Positions 32,786 to 40,711 of a stretch of 64,000 nt of DNA are shown here, one piece after another (positions within the stretch are counted from its first letter, which is position 1; every line of letters begins with the position of its first letter). Source of the stretch: Haloechinothrix_A salitolerans (lineage in GTDB: Bacteria; Actinomycetota; Actinomycetes; Mycobacteriales; Pseudonocardiaceae); the NCBI RefSeq assembly GCF_039544105.1, contig NZ_BAABLA010000107.1. One strand, 5' to 3'. The notes beneath the pieces are model-generated. The model ran no database searches. It saw only the letters and a list, made by a program, of their open reading frames with translations, and was not told where the DNA came from. A program made the translations under genes and the position numbers.

Positions 32786-33649
32786 TCAACCCCTACGGGC
32801 GGTGGCGAACCGTGCCCGCCCCGCGAGGTCGGTATGGCCGACGACCCTGCTGAGCACCTTGCGCGCCGACAGCAGCGCGGGCACCGCCTCGCCGTGGGTG
32901 TCGTCGTGCTCTATGGCCACTCCCCCATCGATGACAAGCAGGCGAGCGGCGAGCGCGACCACGGACCTGATGATGGCGAGGCCGTCGCCGGCGGCGAACA
33001 CGGCTTGGTACGGATCGTGGTCGGCGACCTCGGGCGGCACCGTCGTCCCCTCCGGCACGTACGGCGGGTTGCACAGCACGAGGTCGACCATGCCGTCGAG
33101 GTCAGCGAGCAGGCGGTTGTCGGTGACGTCGCCGGAATACAGCGTGATCGGCGTGTCGCCCGCCGCGACGCGGGCATCGGCGTTGCGACGCGCCCAGGCC
33201 AGCGCGGACGGGTCGTTGTCGATGGCGTACACCCTGGCGTCAGGGCGGGCATGCGCGACGGCGAGCGCGAGTGCCCCCGACCCGGTGCACAGGTCGACGA
33301 CGACGGGATCCTCCCGACGTTGGATCAGGTCAAGCCCCCATTGCAGCATCAGCTCGGTCTCCGGGCGCGGCACGAACACACCGGGGCCGACGTCGACGCT
33401 GATCGGTCCCATCGCGGCGGTGCCAGTGATGTGCTGGAGCGGGATACGCTTCGCGCGGCGGGTGACGACCTCGCGCATGGCATCCACGACGGGCGGGTCG
33501 ACCAGCGGAGTCAGCGGGAGCCGGTCGCGTTCCACGCCGAGCACGTGCGCGGCGAGCAGCTCCGCGTCCACGCGCGGGGACGCGACCCCGGCCTCCTCCA
33601 GGATCCGGGTTGCCTCGACGATCGCCAGTCGCAGTGGTTGTCGCTTCAC
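32786..33649 (-). CDS. prmC: Release factor N5-glutamine methyltransferase (PrmC)
   Basis: 287 residues from the GTG at 33649; the frame stays open for 55 codons upstream without family similarity. The N-terminal helical domain (LRLAIVEATRILEEAGVASP) binds the release factor. The SAM domain has DLCTGSGALALAVAH and the substrate-glutamine motif NPPY (LVLCNPPYVPEG). It methylates the GGQ glutamine of RF1 and RF2. In related genomes it directly follows prfA; here a VapBC pair has been placed between them. Confidence 0.95.
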   Translation of the reverse strand: MKRQPLRLAIVEATRILEEAGVASPRVDAELLAAHVLGVERDRLPLTPLVDPPVVDAMREVVTRRAKRIPLQHITGTAAMGPISVDVGPGVFVPRPETELMLQWGLDLIQRREDPVVVDLCTGSGALALAVAHARPDARVYAIDNDPSALAWARRNADARVAAGDTPITLYSGDVTDNRLLADLDGMVDLVLCNPPYVPEGTTVPPEVADHDPYQAVFAAGDGLAIIRSVVALAARLLVIDGGVAIEHDDTHGEAVPALLSARKVLSRVVGHTDLAGRARFATARRG

Positions 33650-33688
33650 GCTGTCAAGGCTAACCGTGCGGTTCCGCCCGATCCGGTA

Positions 33689-33735
33689 GTGACTCGGGTG
33701 GGTTCGGGTTCGCGACACCACCCACCGCGACTCAC
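33689..33735 (-). terminator. Hairpin at the end of vapC
   Basis: Arms 33689-33703 and 33720-33735 pair along about 14 of 15 positions with one bulge. The stem includes the vapC stop codon (33732-33734) and lies before prmC. It probably ends the toxin-antitoxin transcript. Confidence 0.5.
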
Positions 33736-34112
33736 ACCGCGACGATCTTGACGAGGTCGTCAACTCCGGCGAAGTCCTTGGCGTTGCGGGTGTAGACGCG
33801 GGCATCGTGAGCATGGGCTGTCGCCGCGATCAGCAAGTCCATGACGCGCGCCCGTGGCTGGCGGCCCGTGCGGGCGACCGCGGCCGCGAGTTCGCCATAG
33901 CTCGCGGCTACGGCGTCATCGATCGGCAGTGGATCGAAATGCCGTTGAAGGCGAGACAGCCTGCGCAACCTGGTGGCGCGTACGGGCTCTTTCTTCGCGA
34001 CGAGCACGCCGAAGTGCAACTCGGCCATGGTGGCGACGCTGATCGCGAGCTCGCCCGGCAGCGTACCGAGCCCGGGCGCGAGTAACACGCTTGTGTCGAG
34101 CACCGCCCGCAT
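33732..34112 (-). CDS. vapC: VapC-type PIN-domain toxin ribonuclease
   Basis: 126 residues from the ATG at 34112. PIN-domain acidic residues are in place: D6 (MRAVLDTSVLL), the Glu of ELHFGVLVA, and the Asp pair of RVMDLLIAATAHAHDARVYTRNAKDF. The family cleaves tRNA or rRNA in a Mg2+-dependent way. Its start overlaps the antitoxin stop by one base (ATGA arrangement). The pair stands between prfA and prmC, a place with no toxin-antitoxin genes in the mycobacterial layout, so it is probably acquired. Confidence 0.9.
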   Translation of the reverse strand: MRAVLDTSVLLAPGLGTLPGELAISVATMAELHFGVLVAKKEPVRATRLRRLSRLQRHFDPLPIDDAVAASYGELAAAVARTGRQPRARVMDLLIAATAHAHDARVYTRNAKDFAGVDDLVKIVAV

Positions 34113-34357
34113 CAGTCCTGCCAGGGGTCGCGCAGCCGCTGGTCGATGAGGTCGCGGTCGGACTCCCAGTCGGGATCGGGACCGCCACCAAGCGCATCGG
34201 CGATCTGGTCGAACGTCTGCCACTGCCGAGGGGTAATAGGCACGAGGCGCGCGCTGGGACGGCCAGCGACGGTGATCGTCACCTCTTCGCCGTCCTGTGC
34301 CTTCCGCACCAGCTCAGACGCCTGCTGTCGCAACTCGCGCAGGCCTACCGTGTCCAT
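34112..34357 (-). CDS. vapB: VapB-type antitoxin (Phd/YefM family)
   Basis: 81 residues from the ATG at 34357. The N-terminal half (MDTVGLRELRQQASELVRKA, then GEEVTITVAGRPSARLVPI) is the Phd/YefM DNA-binding dimer. The C-terminal half (DPDWESDRDLIDQRLRDPW) is the acidic toxin-binding tail. It neutralises VapC and should repress the operon through the palindrome 10 bases upstream. Confidence 0.9.
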   Translation of the reverse strand: MDTVGLRELRQQASELVRKAQDGEEVTITVAGRPSARLVPITPRQWQTFDQIADALGGGPDPDWESDRDLIDQRLRDPWQD

Positions 34358-34366
34358 GTGACGAGA

Positions 34367-34382
34367 GTAGCACAAGTGCTAC
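34367..34382 (-). promoter_or_regulatory. VapB operator
   Basis: GTAGCAC-AA-GTGCTAC, a 7-bp perfect inverted repeat with a 2-base spacer, 10 bases upstream of vapB. Phd-type antitoxins bind such short palindromes over their own promoter. Confidence 0.65.
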
Positions 34383-34391
34383 AGCGACGGC

Positions 34392-35465
34392 TTACACCTG
34401 CTGCTGCTCCGCCAGCCGCTCTTCCTTGTCGGCGGCTTGGAGGGCGTCGAGGACCCCGGTCAGCTCGCCCGCGAGCACCTGGTCGAGGTTGTAGGCCTTG
34501 TAGTTGACCCGGTGATCGGAGATGCGGTTTTCCGGGAAGTTGTAGGTGCGCACTCGTTCGGAACGATCCACGGTGCGGACCTGCGAGCGGCGCGTGTCGG
34601 CGGCCTTGGCGGCGGCTTCCTCCTCCGCGATCGCCTGCAACCGGGCCTGCAACACCCGCATCGCGCGCGCCCGGTTCTGGATCTGCGACTTCTCGTTCTG
34701 GCACGAGACGACGATCCCGCTGGGCAGGTGCGTGATCCGCACGGCGGAGTCGGTGGTGTTCACGCTCTGCCCGCCGGGGCCCGACGAGCGGAAGACGTCG
34801 ATGCGCAGGTCGTTCGGATCGACCTCGACCTCGATCTCCTCCGGCTCCGGATAGATCAGCACGCCCGCGGCCGAGGTGTGGATGCGACCCTGCGACTCGG
34901 TGGCGGGCACGCGCTGCACGCGATGCACACCGCCCTCGAACTTGAGGCGTGCCCACACACCCTCCGGTCCGTCCGCCTTGCCCTTGATGGACACGGTGAC
35001 GTCCTTGTAACCGCCGAGGTCGGACTCGGTCGAGTCGAGGATGGTGGCCTTCCAGCCCTCGCGCTCGGCGTAGCGCAGGTACATCCGCAGCAGGTCACTG
35101 GCGAACAGCGCGGACTCCTCGCCGCCCTCCCCCGACTTGATCTCCATGACGACGTCGGACGAGTCGTACGGATCGCGGGGCAGCAACTGCTCGGTCAGCT
35201 TCGCCTCAAGCTCGGGGACGCGCTGTTCCAGCTCAGCCGATTCCTCCGCGAAGGCGTCGTCCTCCGAGGCGAGTTCCTTGGCCGTCGCCAGGTCGGAGCG
35301 CGCGGATTCCAGCTCCCTGATGGTCTTCACGACCGGCGTCAGCTCGGCGTACCTGCGCCCGAGCTTGCGCGCACGGTCGGCGTCGGCGTGCACGGCGGGG
35401 TCGGCGAGCTGACTTTCGAGCTCGGCATATTCCGCCAGCAAGCCGTCAAGCGAACGAGAATCCAC
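34392..35465 (-). CDS. prfA: Peptide chain release factor 1
   Basis: 357 residues. The stop-codon recognition motif P-A-T lies in HRVQRVPATESQGR, and the catalytic GGQ loop is SSGPGGQSVNTTDSAV. It terminates translation at UAA and UAG, and its GGQ glutamine is the substrate of PrmC at 32786. The GTG at 35465 starts MDSRSLDGLLAEYAEL. It is downstream of rpmE with a strong hairpin in between. Confidence 0.97.
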   Translation of the reverse strand: MDSRSLDGLLAEYAELESQLADPAVHADADRARKLGRRYAELTPVVKTIRELESARSDLATAKELASEDDAFAEESAELEQRVPELEAKLTEQLLPRDPYDSSDVVMEIKSGEGGEESALFASDLLRMYLRYAEREGWKATILDSTESDLGGYKDVTVSIKGKADGPEGVWARLKFEGGVHRVQRVPATESQGRIHTSAAGVLIYPEPEEIEVEVDPNDLRIDVFRSSGPGGQSVNTTDSAVRITHLPSGIVVSCQNEKSQIQNRARAMRVLQARLQAIAEEEAAAKAADTRRSQVRTVDRSERVRTYNFPENRISDHRVNYKAYNLDQVLAGELTGVLDALQAADKEERLAEQQQV

Positions 35466-35489
35466 GGCTCACCTAGCGTCGGAGGAAAG

Positions 35490-35537
35490 GAACCGTGTGG
35501 TGCGCCGAGCATGCGCGCCCGGCGCACCACACGGTTC
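35490..35537 (-). terminator. 18-bp perfect hairpin between rpmE and prfA
   Basis: Arms 35490-35507 and 35520-35537 are perfectly complementary (18 bp) around a 12-nt loop. On the minus strand the stem is followed by CTTTCCTCC, a weak pyrimidine tract. It very likely terminates most rpmE transcripts and reduces read-through into prfA. Confidence 0.75.
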
Positions 35538-35605
35538 TAGCGAAAACAACGGCGCTGGTCGGCAGCGCCGGGTGGGGCTGTGCTCTGGCCTGCTGCGCGG
35601 CCGAG

Positions 35606-35824
35606 TTACTTCTTGCCCTTGCGCTTGCCGTAGCGCGCCTCGAAGCGCGCGACGCGACCACCGGTGTCGAGGATCTTCTGCTTGCCCGTGTAGAACGGGT
35701 GGCAGTTGGAGCACACCTCGACGTGGATGTGACCGGACGACTTGGTGCTGCGGGTGGTGAAGTTGTTGCCGCAGCTGCAGATGACCTCGGTCTGGACGTA
35801 CTCGGGGTGGATACCGCTCTTCAT
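35606..35824 (-). CDS. rpmE: 50S ribosomal protein L31
   Basis: 72 residues from the ATG at 35824; the upstream open frame is spurious. It starts MKSGIHPEYVQTEVICSCG. The zinc-binding cysteines are CSC (ICSCGNNF) and CSNC (VEVCSNCHPFYTGKQ), so this is the zinc-containing (C+) form; a zinc-free paralog, if any, is elsewhere. Basic C-terminus GKRKGKK. It follows rho by about 150 bases, as in other actinobacteria. Confidence 0.96.
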   Translation of the reverse strand: MKSGIHPEYVQTEVICSCGNNFTTRSTKSSGHIHVEVCSNCHPFYTGKQKILDTGGRVARFEARYGKRKGKK

Positions 35825-35931
35825 GGCTGTCCCTTCTGGTGTGGCCGCCGGGTCCCCGAACAATGCTCGGCTCGATGTGAGCCAGTGGGGTGAACCGGTG
35901 CCGGACTTCGTCTCGATTCTGCCAGACGCCA

Positions 35932-35965
35932 CACGCGGGCCCCGCACCGTGGCAGGGCCCGCGTG
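35932..35965 (-). terminator. Hairpin after rho
   Basis: CACGCGGGCCC (35932-35942) pairs with GGGCCCGCGTG (35955-35965), 11 bp with a 12-nt loop, starting 11 bases past the rho stop. No T-run follows; this is a GC-rich actinobacterial terminator. Confidence 0.65.
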
Positions 35966-35975
35966 AGCCGCGTCG

Positions 35976-38099
35976 CTACTCCTCGTCCTGACCAGGCGCC
36001 GTCTTCGACACCTGCATCAGGAACTCAATGTTGGTCTTGCTCTTTTTCAGCCGGTCGATGAGCAGGTCGATCGCCTGCTGCGAGTCGAGCGCGTGCAACA
36101 CCCGGTGGAGCTTGACCGTGACCGCCAGCTCGTCCGGCGAGAGCAGCAGCTCCTCCTTGCGGGTGCCGGACGGGTTGACGTCGACCGCGGGGAATACCCT
36201 GCGCTCGGCGATCTTGCGGTCCAGCTTCAGCTCGGCGTTACCGGTGCCCTTGAACTCCTCGAAGATGACGGTGTCCATGGTGGAGCCGGTCTCGACCATC
36301 GCCGTGGCGAAGATGGTCAGCGAGCCGCCGTTCTCGATGTTGCGGGCCGCGCCGAGGAACCGCTTCGGCGGGTACAACGCGGTGGAGTCCACACCACCGG
36401 AGAGGATCCGGCCGGACGCGGGTGCCGCCAGGTTGTAGGCCCTGCCGAGGCGGGTGATCGAGTCGAGCAGCACGACGACGTCGTGGCCCATCTCCACCAG
36501 CCGCTTCGCACGCTCGATGGACAGCTCCGCGACCGTGGTGTGGTCCGACGGCGGGCGGTCGAAGGTCGAGGAGATGACCTCGCCCTTGACGTTGCGCTCC
36601 ATGTCGGTGACCTCTTCCGGCCGCTCGTCGACCAGCACGACCATCAGCCAGCACTCGGGGTTGTTGGTCGCGATCGCGTTCGCGAGGTCCTGCAGGATCG
36701 TCGTCTTACCCGCCTTCGGCGGCGACACGATCAGCGCACGCTGGCCCTTACCGACCGGCATCACCAGGTCGATGACCCTCGTCGTCAGCTTATGCGGCTC
36801 GGTCTCCAGCCGCAGCCGCTCGTTCGGGTAAAGCGGCGTCAGCTTGTGGAACTCGGCGCGCTGCTTCGCCTTCTCCGGCTCGAGGCCGTTGACGCTGTCG
36901 ACGCGCACCAGCGGGTTGAACTTCTGCCGCTGCTGCTCGCCCTCGCGCGGCTGCCTGACGACACCGGTGATGGCGTCACCCCTGCGCAACCCGTACTTGC
37001 GCACGAAGGACAGCGAGACGTAGACGTCGTTCGGTCCCGCGAGGTAACCCGACGTGCGGACGAACGCGTAGTTGTCCAGCACGTCGAGGATGCCAGCCAC
37101 GGGCAGCAGGACGTCGTCCTCGCGGATCTCGGTGTCCGGGCCGCCGCCCTCGCCGCCACGGCCACGACGCCGGCGGTCACGCGACCGCCTGCCACGGCGG
37201 CCACCACGGCCGTCGTCGTCATCGTCATTGCGGTCATTGCGGTCGTTGCGGTTGCGGTCGTTGCGGTTGTTCTGCCGCCGCGCATCGCCCTGGCCGCCGT
37301 CGCCCTTGTCCGACTTGTCTTGCCCCTTGTCCGACTTGTCTTGCCCCTTGTCGGAGCCCTTGTCGCCCTTGTCAGAGCCCTTGTCGCCCTTGTCAGAGCC
37401 CTTGTCGACCTTGTCGCCGCTGTCGCCGCCCTGGTCGCTCTTGTCACCTGGCCGGGACGCACCGCGCCTGCGACGGCCACCGTCCCTGCGGCCACCACCC
37501 TGGTCCTGGTCACCCTTTCCGGTGCCCTGAGAACCGGACTGGCCCGAGCTCGGCTCCGTGCCCTGCTCGGTGGTCGCCGTCGTCGCGGCGGGGTTACTGG
37601 CGGCCGGTTCGTTAGTGCCGGCCTGGCTCCCCGACTCGGATGACGACGGGGCTGTGGTTGCCGCTGGCTGCCGCGTGGCCGCGCCGGACTCTGACGACGA
37701 CGCTTCGGCCTTCGCCTCCGCGTTGGCCTCGGATTTCGGCTCGGCGTTCGCCTCAGTCGTGGACTCGGCCTTCGCCTCGCTCTTCGGCTCCGACTTGGTC
37801 GCGGACTTCGTGGCGGGCTTACGCTTCGCCTTGCCCTGCCGTTCCCTGATCGCGGCGATCAGATCACCCTTGCGCATGCCGCTGGTGTCGGAGATGCCCA
37901 GCTCGCCCGCGAGCTCACGAAGCTCGGCTATGACCATCCCTGACAGCCCGCCAGAGCGACGCTTCGGCGTCGCCGTCTCGCCATTGGCCCGCGGTGTGGT
38001 CTCCACCGTCACGTTGTCGCTCCCCGATTCCGATTTCTGCTCTGTCTGCGTTTGCGCATGAGTTTCTGTGTGGCCGCTAAGAAGATCGGTGTTGTTCAC
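35976..38099 (-). CDS. rho: Transcription termination factor Rho, with long disordered N-terminal insertion
   Basis: 707 residues; E. coli Rho has 419. The Rho N-domain start is recognisable (LRELAGELGISDTSGMRKGDLIAAI at about 55-80). It is followed by some 230 low-complexity residues: Ala/Glu/Lys/Ser repeats, five heptads of the GSDKGDK/QDKSDKG type, then Arg/Asp/Asn and Arg/Gly tracts. The RNA-binding and ATPase domains follow from about 315 (Walker A PPKAGKTT, Q-loop region, DSITRLGRAYN). The GTG at 38099 has GGAAGGA upstream. It is the hexameric helicase that ends transcription. Such inserts in actinobacterial Rho add RNA affinity and, in some, phase-separating behaviour. Confidence 0.97.
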   Translation of the reverse strand: MNNTDLLSGHTETHAQTQTEQKSESGSDNVTVETTPRANGETATPKRRSGGLSGMVIAELRELAGELGISDTSGMRKGDLIAAIRERQGKAKRKPATKSATKSEPKSEAKAESTTEANAEPKSEANAEAKAEASSSESGAATRQPAATTAPSSSESGSQAGTNEPAASNPAATTATTEQGTEPSSGQSGSQGTGKGDQDQGGGRRDGGRRRRGASRPGDKSDQGGDSGDKVDKGSDKGDKGSDKGDKGSDKGQDKSDKGQDKSDKGDGGQGDARRQNNRNDRNRNDRNDRNDDDDDGRGGRRGRRSRDRRRRGRGGEGGGPDTEIREDDVLLPVAGILDVLDNYAFVRTSGYLAGPNDVYVSLSFVRKYGLRRGDAITGVVRQPREGEQQRQKFNPLVRVDSVNGLEPEKAKQRAEFHKLTPLYPNERLRLETEPHKLTTRVIDLVMPVGKGQRALIVSPPKAGKTTILQDLANAIATNNPECWLMVVLVDERPEEVTDMERNVKGEVISSTFDRPPSDHTTVAELSIERAKRLVEMGHDVVVLLDSITRLGRAYNLAAPASGRILSGGVDSTALYPPKRFLGAARNIENGGSLTIFATAMVETGSTMDTVIFEEFKGTGNAELKLDRKIAERRVFPAVDVNPSGTRKEELLLSPDELAVTVKLHRVLHALDSQQAIDLLIDRLKKSKTNIEFLMQVSKTAPGQDEE
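37303..37407 (-). repeat. Five tandem 21-nt repeats inside rho
   Basis: Five head-to-tail 21-nt units at 37303, 37324, 37345, 37366 and 37387. They encode heptads of the form DKGSDKG and QDKSDKG. Units 1-2 are identical to each other, as are 4-5, so they could expand or contract by slippage. Confidence 0.9.
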
Positions 38100-38624
38100 A
38101 CAAGTCCTTCCTGACCGATCCCGCCTCCGCGTGGATCAGCGCCAGACGCCGCTCGGGTCGAGACCACGAGCAGGCGCTGTGTCATATAGAAGCTCGGGCT
38201 GGTCACTCCGGCCCACCTTCACCTCACAAGGTCACCCTCGACCACCGGCATCGCTCCGCCATAGGCGGAACGCTCCCGCTGGACTGTGACCGCCCTCACA
38301 TACTCCCCGCTGTCGGCGGATTCTGGCAGGGATTTCGGCATCACTGCGGCAGAGCCGCCAACACGGGATTCGCGCGCCTCGCCCGAGGCCCACGAATCGG
38401 CCACCGCCAGCCAGTGCGCACCGATTCTTACATCCAGGCAGGACCCCCGCCCGTGCGGGAGATACCTGAACGAAGTGATGTTCCGGGAAGAAACCCGGAA
38501 CCAACACCAGGTGCGTGAACTGCGCACGGTGATCGAACGCCTCTGAGCGTAGACGCCGTATCTCACCCGTGCAACAACCACCCCCCAGTAGTTGTTCCCG
38601 CGTGTCCTGGCAGCGTCCTTCCCG
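38100..38624 (-). promoter_or_regulatory. Long 5' leader/promoter region of rho
   Basis: 525 bases without a convincing gene between thrB and rho. It holds a SigA-like promoter (38546-38574) and an 8-bp stem (GTTCCGGG/CCCGGAAC around AAGAAA, about 38480-38502). That implies an untranslated leader of roughly 440 nt. Long leaders are known on autoregulated rho genes. ORFs crossing it on both strands have no family features and no ribosome sites that I can support. Confidence 0.6.
38546..38574 (-). promoter_or_regulatory. SigA-type promoter for rho
   Basis: On the minus strand TTGCAC (38569-38574), 17-base spacer, TACGCT (38546-38551). An AACAAC/GTTGTT dyad (38573-38578/38591-38596) overlaps the -35. 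It is the best vegetative-type promoter I see in the rho leader region. Confidence 0.5.
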
Positions 38625-39608
38625 CTACAACTGGGCGACGGTTACGCCCGCTGAATCGATCGGGAGTTCGACAACGCGGAATCCCGATGTGTCCACATCC
38701 TCGGGAACGCGACCATCGGTGGTCAGCGCGAGCACGGTCGGACCCGCCCCCGACACCGCCGCCGCGACGCCAGATTTCCGAAGCGCCTCGATGAGGTGTG
38801 CCGTCGCGGGGTAGGCGGGGGCACGGTAGTGCTGATGCAGCCGATCCGCCGTCGCCGCGACCAGCAGGTCGGGCGCGGCGGTCAGCGCGTGCACGGCGAG
38901 AGCGGCCCTTCCCGCCGAGAACACCGCGTCAGCATGCGGCACGGACTCCGGCAGCAGGCCACGCGTGGCGTCGGTGGACGAGCGCTGCTCGGCGATGGCC
39001 ACAACGGGACGGATCTCGGAATGCGGGGAGAGCCGCTCCGCGTGCCAGCCAGCGGCAGCGCCACCGCGCGCCGCGTGTCCGGCGGCTGGTGAGGCCGCGG
39101 CCGGTTCGCCCTCGTCTCGCCAGGCGATAACCGCGCCACCGAGCAGGCTGGCGGCCGCGTTGTCCACATGTCCCTCGAACTCGGCGGCGATACCGAGCAC
39201 GGCATCCGTGTCGAGCGGCTGATCGGCCAGCGCGTACGCGGCGGCGACCCCCGCCACGACGGCGGCCGCCGACGAGCCGAGGCCCCTGGCGTGCGGGATC
39301 GCGTTCTCGCACCGAAGCGCCAACCCCACCGCCGAGACACCCAGGTGGTCGAACGTTCGGCGCAGCACGCGAACGACCAAATGCGACTCATCGCGCGGCA
39401 CGTCCTCGATACCCCCCGCGCCGGCATCCGAGACGTCTATGGTCAGGCCCGGCTCGGCGAGCGTGCGCACCTCGATGTGGTCGTAGCGGCCAAGCGCCAT
39501 ACCGAAGGTGTCGAATCCGGGACCGAGATTCGCCGTGGAAGCGGGCACCCGTACCCGGACACCGCGAGGCGGCAGCGCGGCCGCGCCGGAGTCGCCGGAC
39601 GTGCTCAC
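38625..39608 (-). CDS. thrB: Homoserine kinase
   Basis: A 327-residue GHMP-family kinase. The ATP-binding motif is PHARGLGSSAAAVVAG, the first GHMP block is VRVPASTANLGPGFDTFG, and VSGAGPTVLAL is the third. It phosphorylates homoserine for threonine synthase. The GTG at 39608 overlaps the thrC stop. It is the last gene of the argS-lysA-hom-thrC-thrB run. Confidence 0.96.
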   Translation of the reverse strand: MSTSGDSGAAALPPRGVRVRVPASTANLGPGFDTFGMALGRYDHIEVRTLAEPGLTIDVSDAGAGGIEDVPRDESHLVVRVLRRTFDHLGVSAVGLALRCENAIPHARGLGSSAAAVVAGVAAAYALADQPLDTDAVLGIAAEFEGHVDNAAASLLGGAVIAWRDEGEPAAASPAAGHAARGGAAAGWHAERLSPHSEIRPVVAIAEQRSSTDATRGLLPESVPHADAVFSAGRAALAVHALTAAPDLLVAATADRLHQHYRAPAYPATAHLIEALRKSGVAAAVSGAGPTVLALTTDGRVPEDVDTSGFRVVELPIDSAGVTVAQL

Positions 39609-40711
39609 GTCAGCTCCAGCGCGGCGGCGACGGCGTCCGCGTCCACCGGAAGCGGCTCCACCTCGATGTTGCCTTCCAGGGCGGTGCCCGGGTCCTTGAG
39701 CCCGTGGCCCGTCAGCGTGCAGACCACGACCGAGCCCTTCGGCACCCTGCCATCGGCCGAGGCGATCAGCAGGCCAGCCACGCTTGTCGCCGACGCGGGC
39801 TCGACGAAAACGCCCTCCCTTGAGGCGAGTAGCCGGTAGGCGTCCATGATCTGCTCGTCGGTGGCGGCGTCGAACAAGCCACCGGAAGCGTTCTTGGCCT
39901 TCTCCGCGCCGCTCCAGGACGCGGGGCTCCCGACCCGGATGGCGGTCGCGATGGTCTCCGGCTCGTCGACCGGCTCACCGTGCACCAGCGGCGCGGCACC
40001 GGCTGCCTGGAAGCCGAACATGCGTGGCGTGGTCTCGACGACGCCGTCGGCGGCATACTCGGCGTAGCCAGCCCAGTAGGCGGTGATGTTGCCCGCGTTG
40101 CCGACCGGGAGGCAGTGGATGTCCGGCGCGCGGCCGAGCATGTCGCAGACCTCCCATGCCGCCGACTTCTGCCCGACGAGCCGCACCGGGTTGACCGAGT
40201 TCACCAGCGTCACCGGGTAGTCGGCCGCGGCCTTGCGGGCCAGTTCGAGGCAATCGTCGAAGTTGCCGCTGACTTGGAGTATTCGCGCGCCGTGACGCAC
40301 CGCCTGCGCCAGCTTGCCCATCGCGATCTTGCCCTGCGGCACGAGCACGGCACAGGTCAGCCCCGCCCGGGCGGCATAGGCGGCCGCCGAGGCCGAGGTG
40401 TTGCCGGTGGACGCGCAGATGACGGCCTGCAGCCCGCTCGCCTTGGCGTGCGTGATGGCCAGGGTCATGCCTCTGTCCTTGAAAGACCCGGTCGGGTTGG
40501 CGCCCTCGACCTTGAGGTGCACCTCGCATCCGGTCAGTTCGGACAGGTACGGGGCGGAGACAAGCGGGGTGTTGCCTTCGCCGAGCGTGATGACCTCGGC
40601 GCCGTCCGGCACCGGAATCCGGGACGCGTACGCCTTGACGACGCCGGGCCAGCCAGCCTTCACGTCACTGACCCGCGGTCGCGCGGGGGACCCTGTCACC
40701 TGAGATGTCAC
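39605..40711 (-). CDS. thrC: Threonine synthase
   Basis: 368 residues, the short class of threonine synthase. PLP lysine is in ANPTGSFKDRGM, the phosphate-cup region is PVGNAGNITAYWAGY, and SANVASTGNTSAS-like ICASTGNTSASAAAYAAR is present. It converts O-phosphohomoserine to threonine. Starts and stops overlap those of hom and thrB, so translation is coupled. Confidence 0.97.
   Translation of the reverse strand: MTSQVTGSPARPRVSDVKAGWPGVVKAYASRIPVPDGAEVITLGEGNTPLVSAPYLSELTGCEVHLKVEGANPTGSFKDRGMTLAITHAKASGLQAVICASTGNTSASAAAYAARAGLTCAVLVPQGKIAMGKLAQAVRHGARILQVSGNFDDCLELARKAAADYPVTLVNSVNPVRLVGQKSAAWEVCDMLGRAPDIHCLPVGNAGNITAYWAGYAEYAADGVVETTPRMFGFQAAGAAPLVHGEPVDEPETIATAIRVGSPASWSGAEKAKNASGGLFDAATDEQIMDAYRLLASREGVFVEPASATSVAGLLIASADGRVPKGSVVVCTLTGHGLKDPGTALEGNIEVEPLPVDADAVAAALELT

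Noticed and set aside
37303..37407. The 21-nt repeats considered as a CRISPR array
   Set aside because: The units are contiguous with no spacers and lie in frame inside rho.
38219..38581. Open frames on both strands in the rho leader (38219-38581 minus and 38286-38546 plus)
   Set aside because: No ribosome site, no family features, Arg/Ser-rich shadow composition, and they overlap a better promoter explanation.
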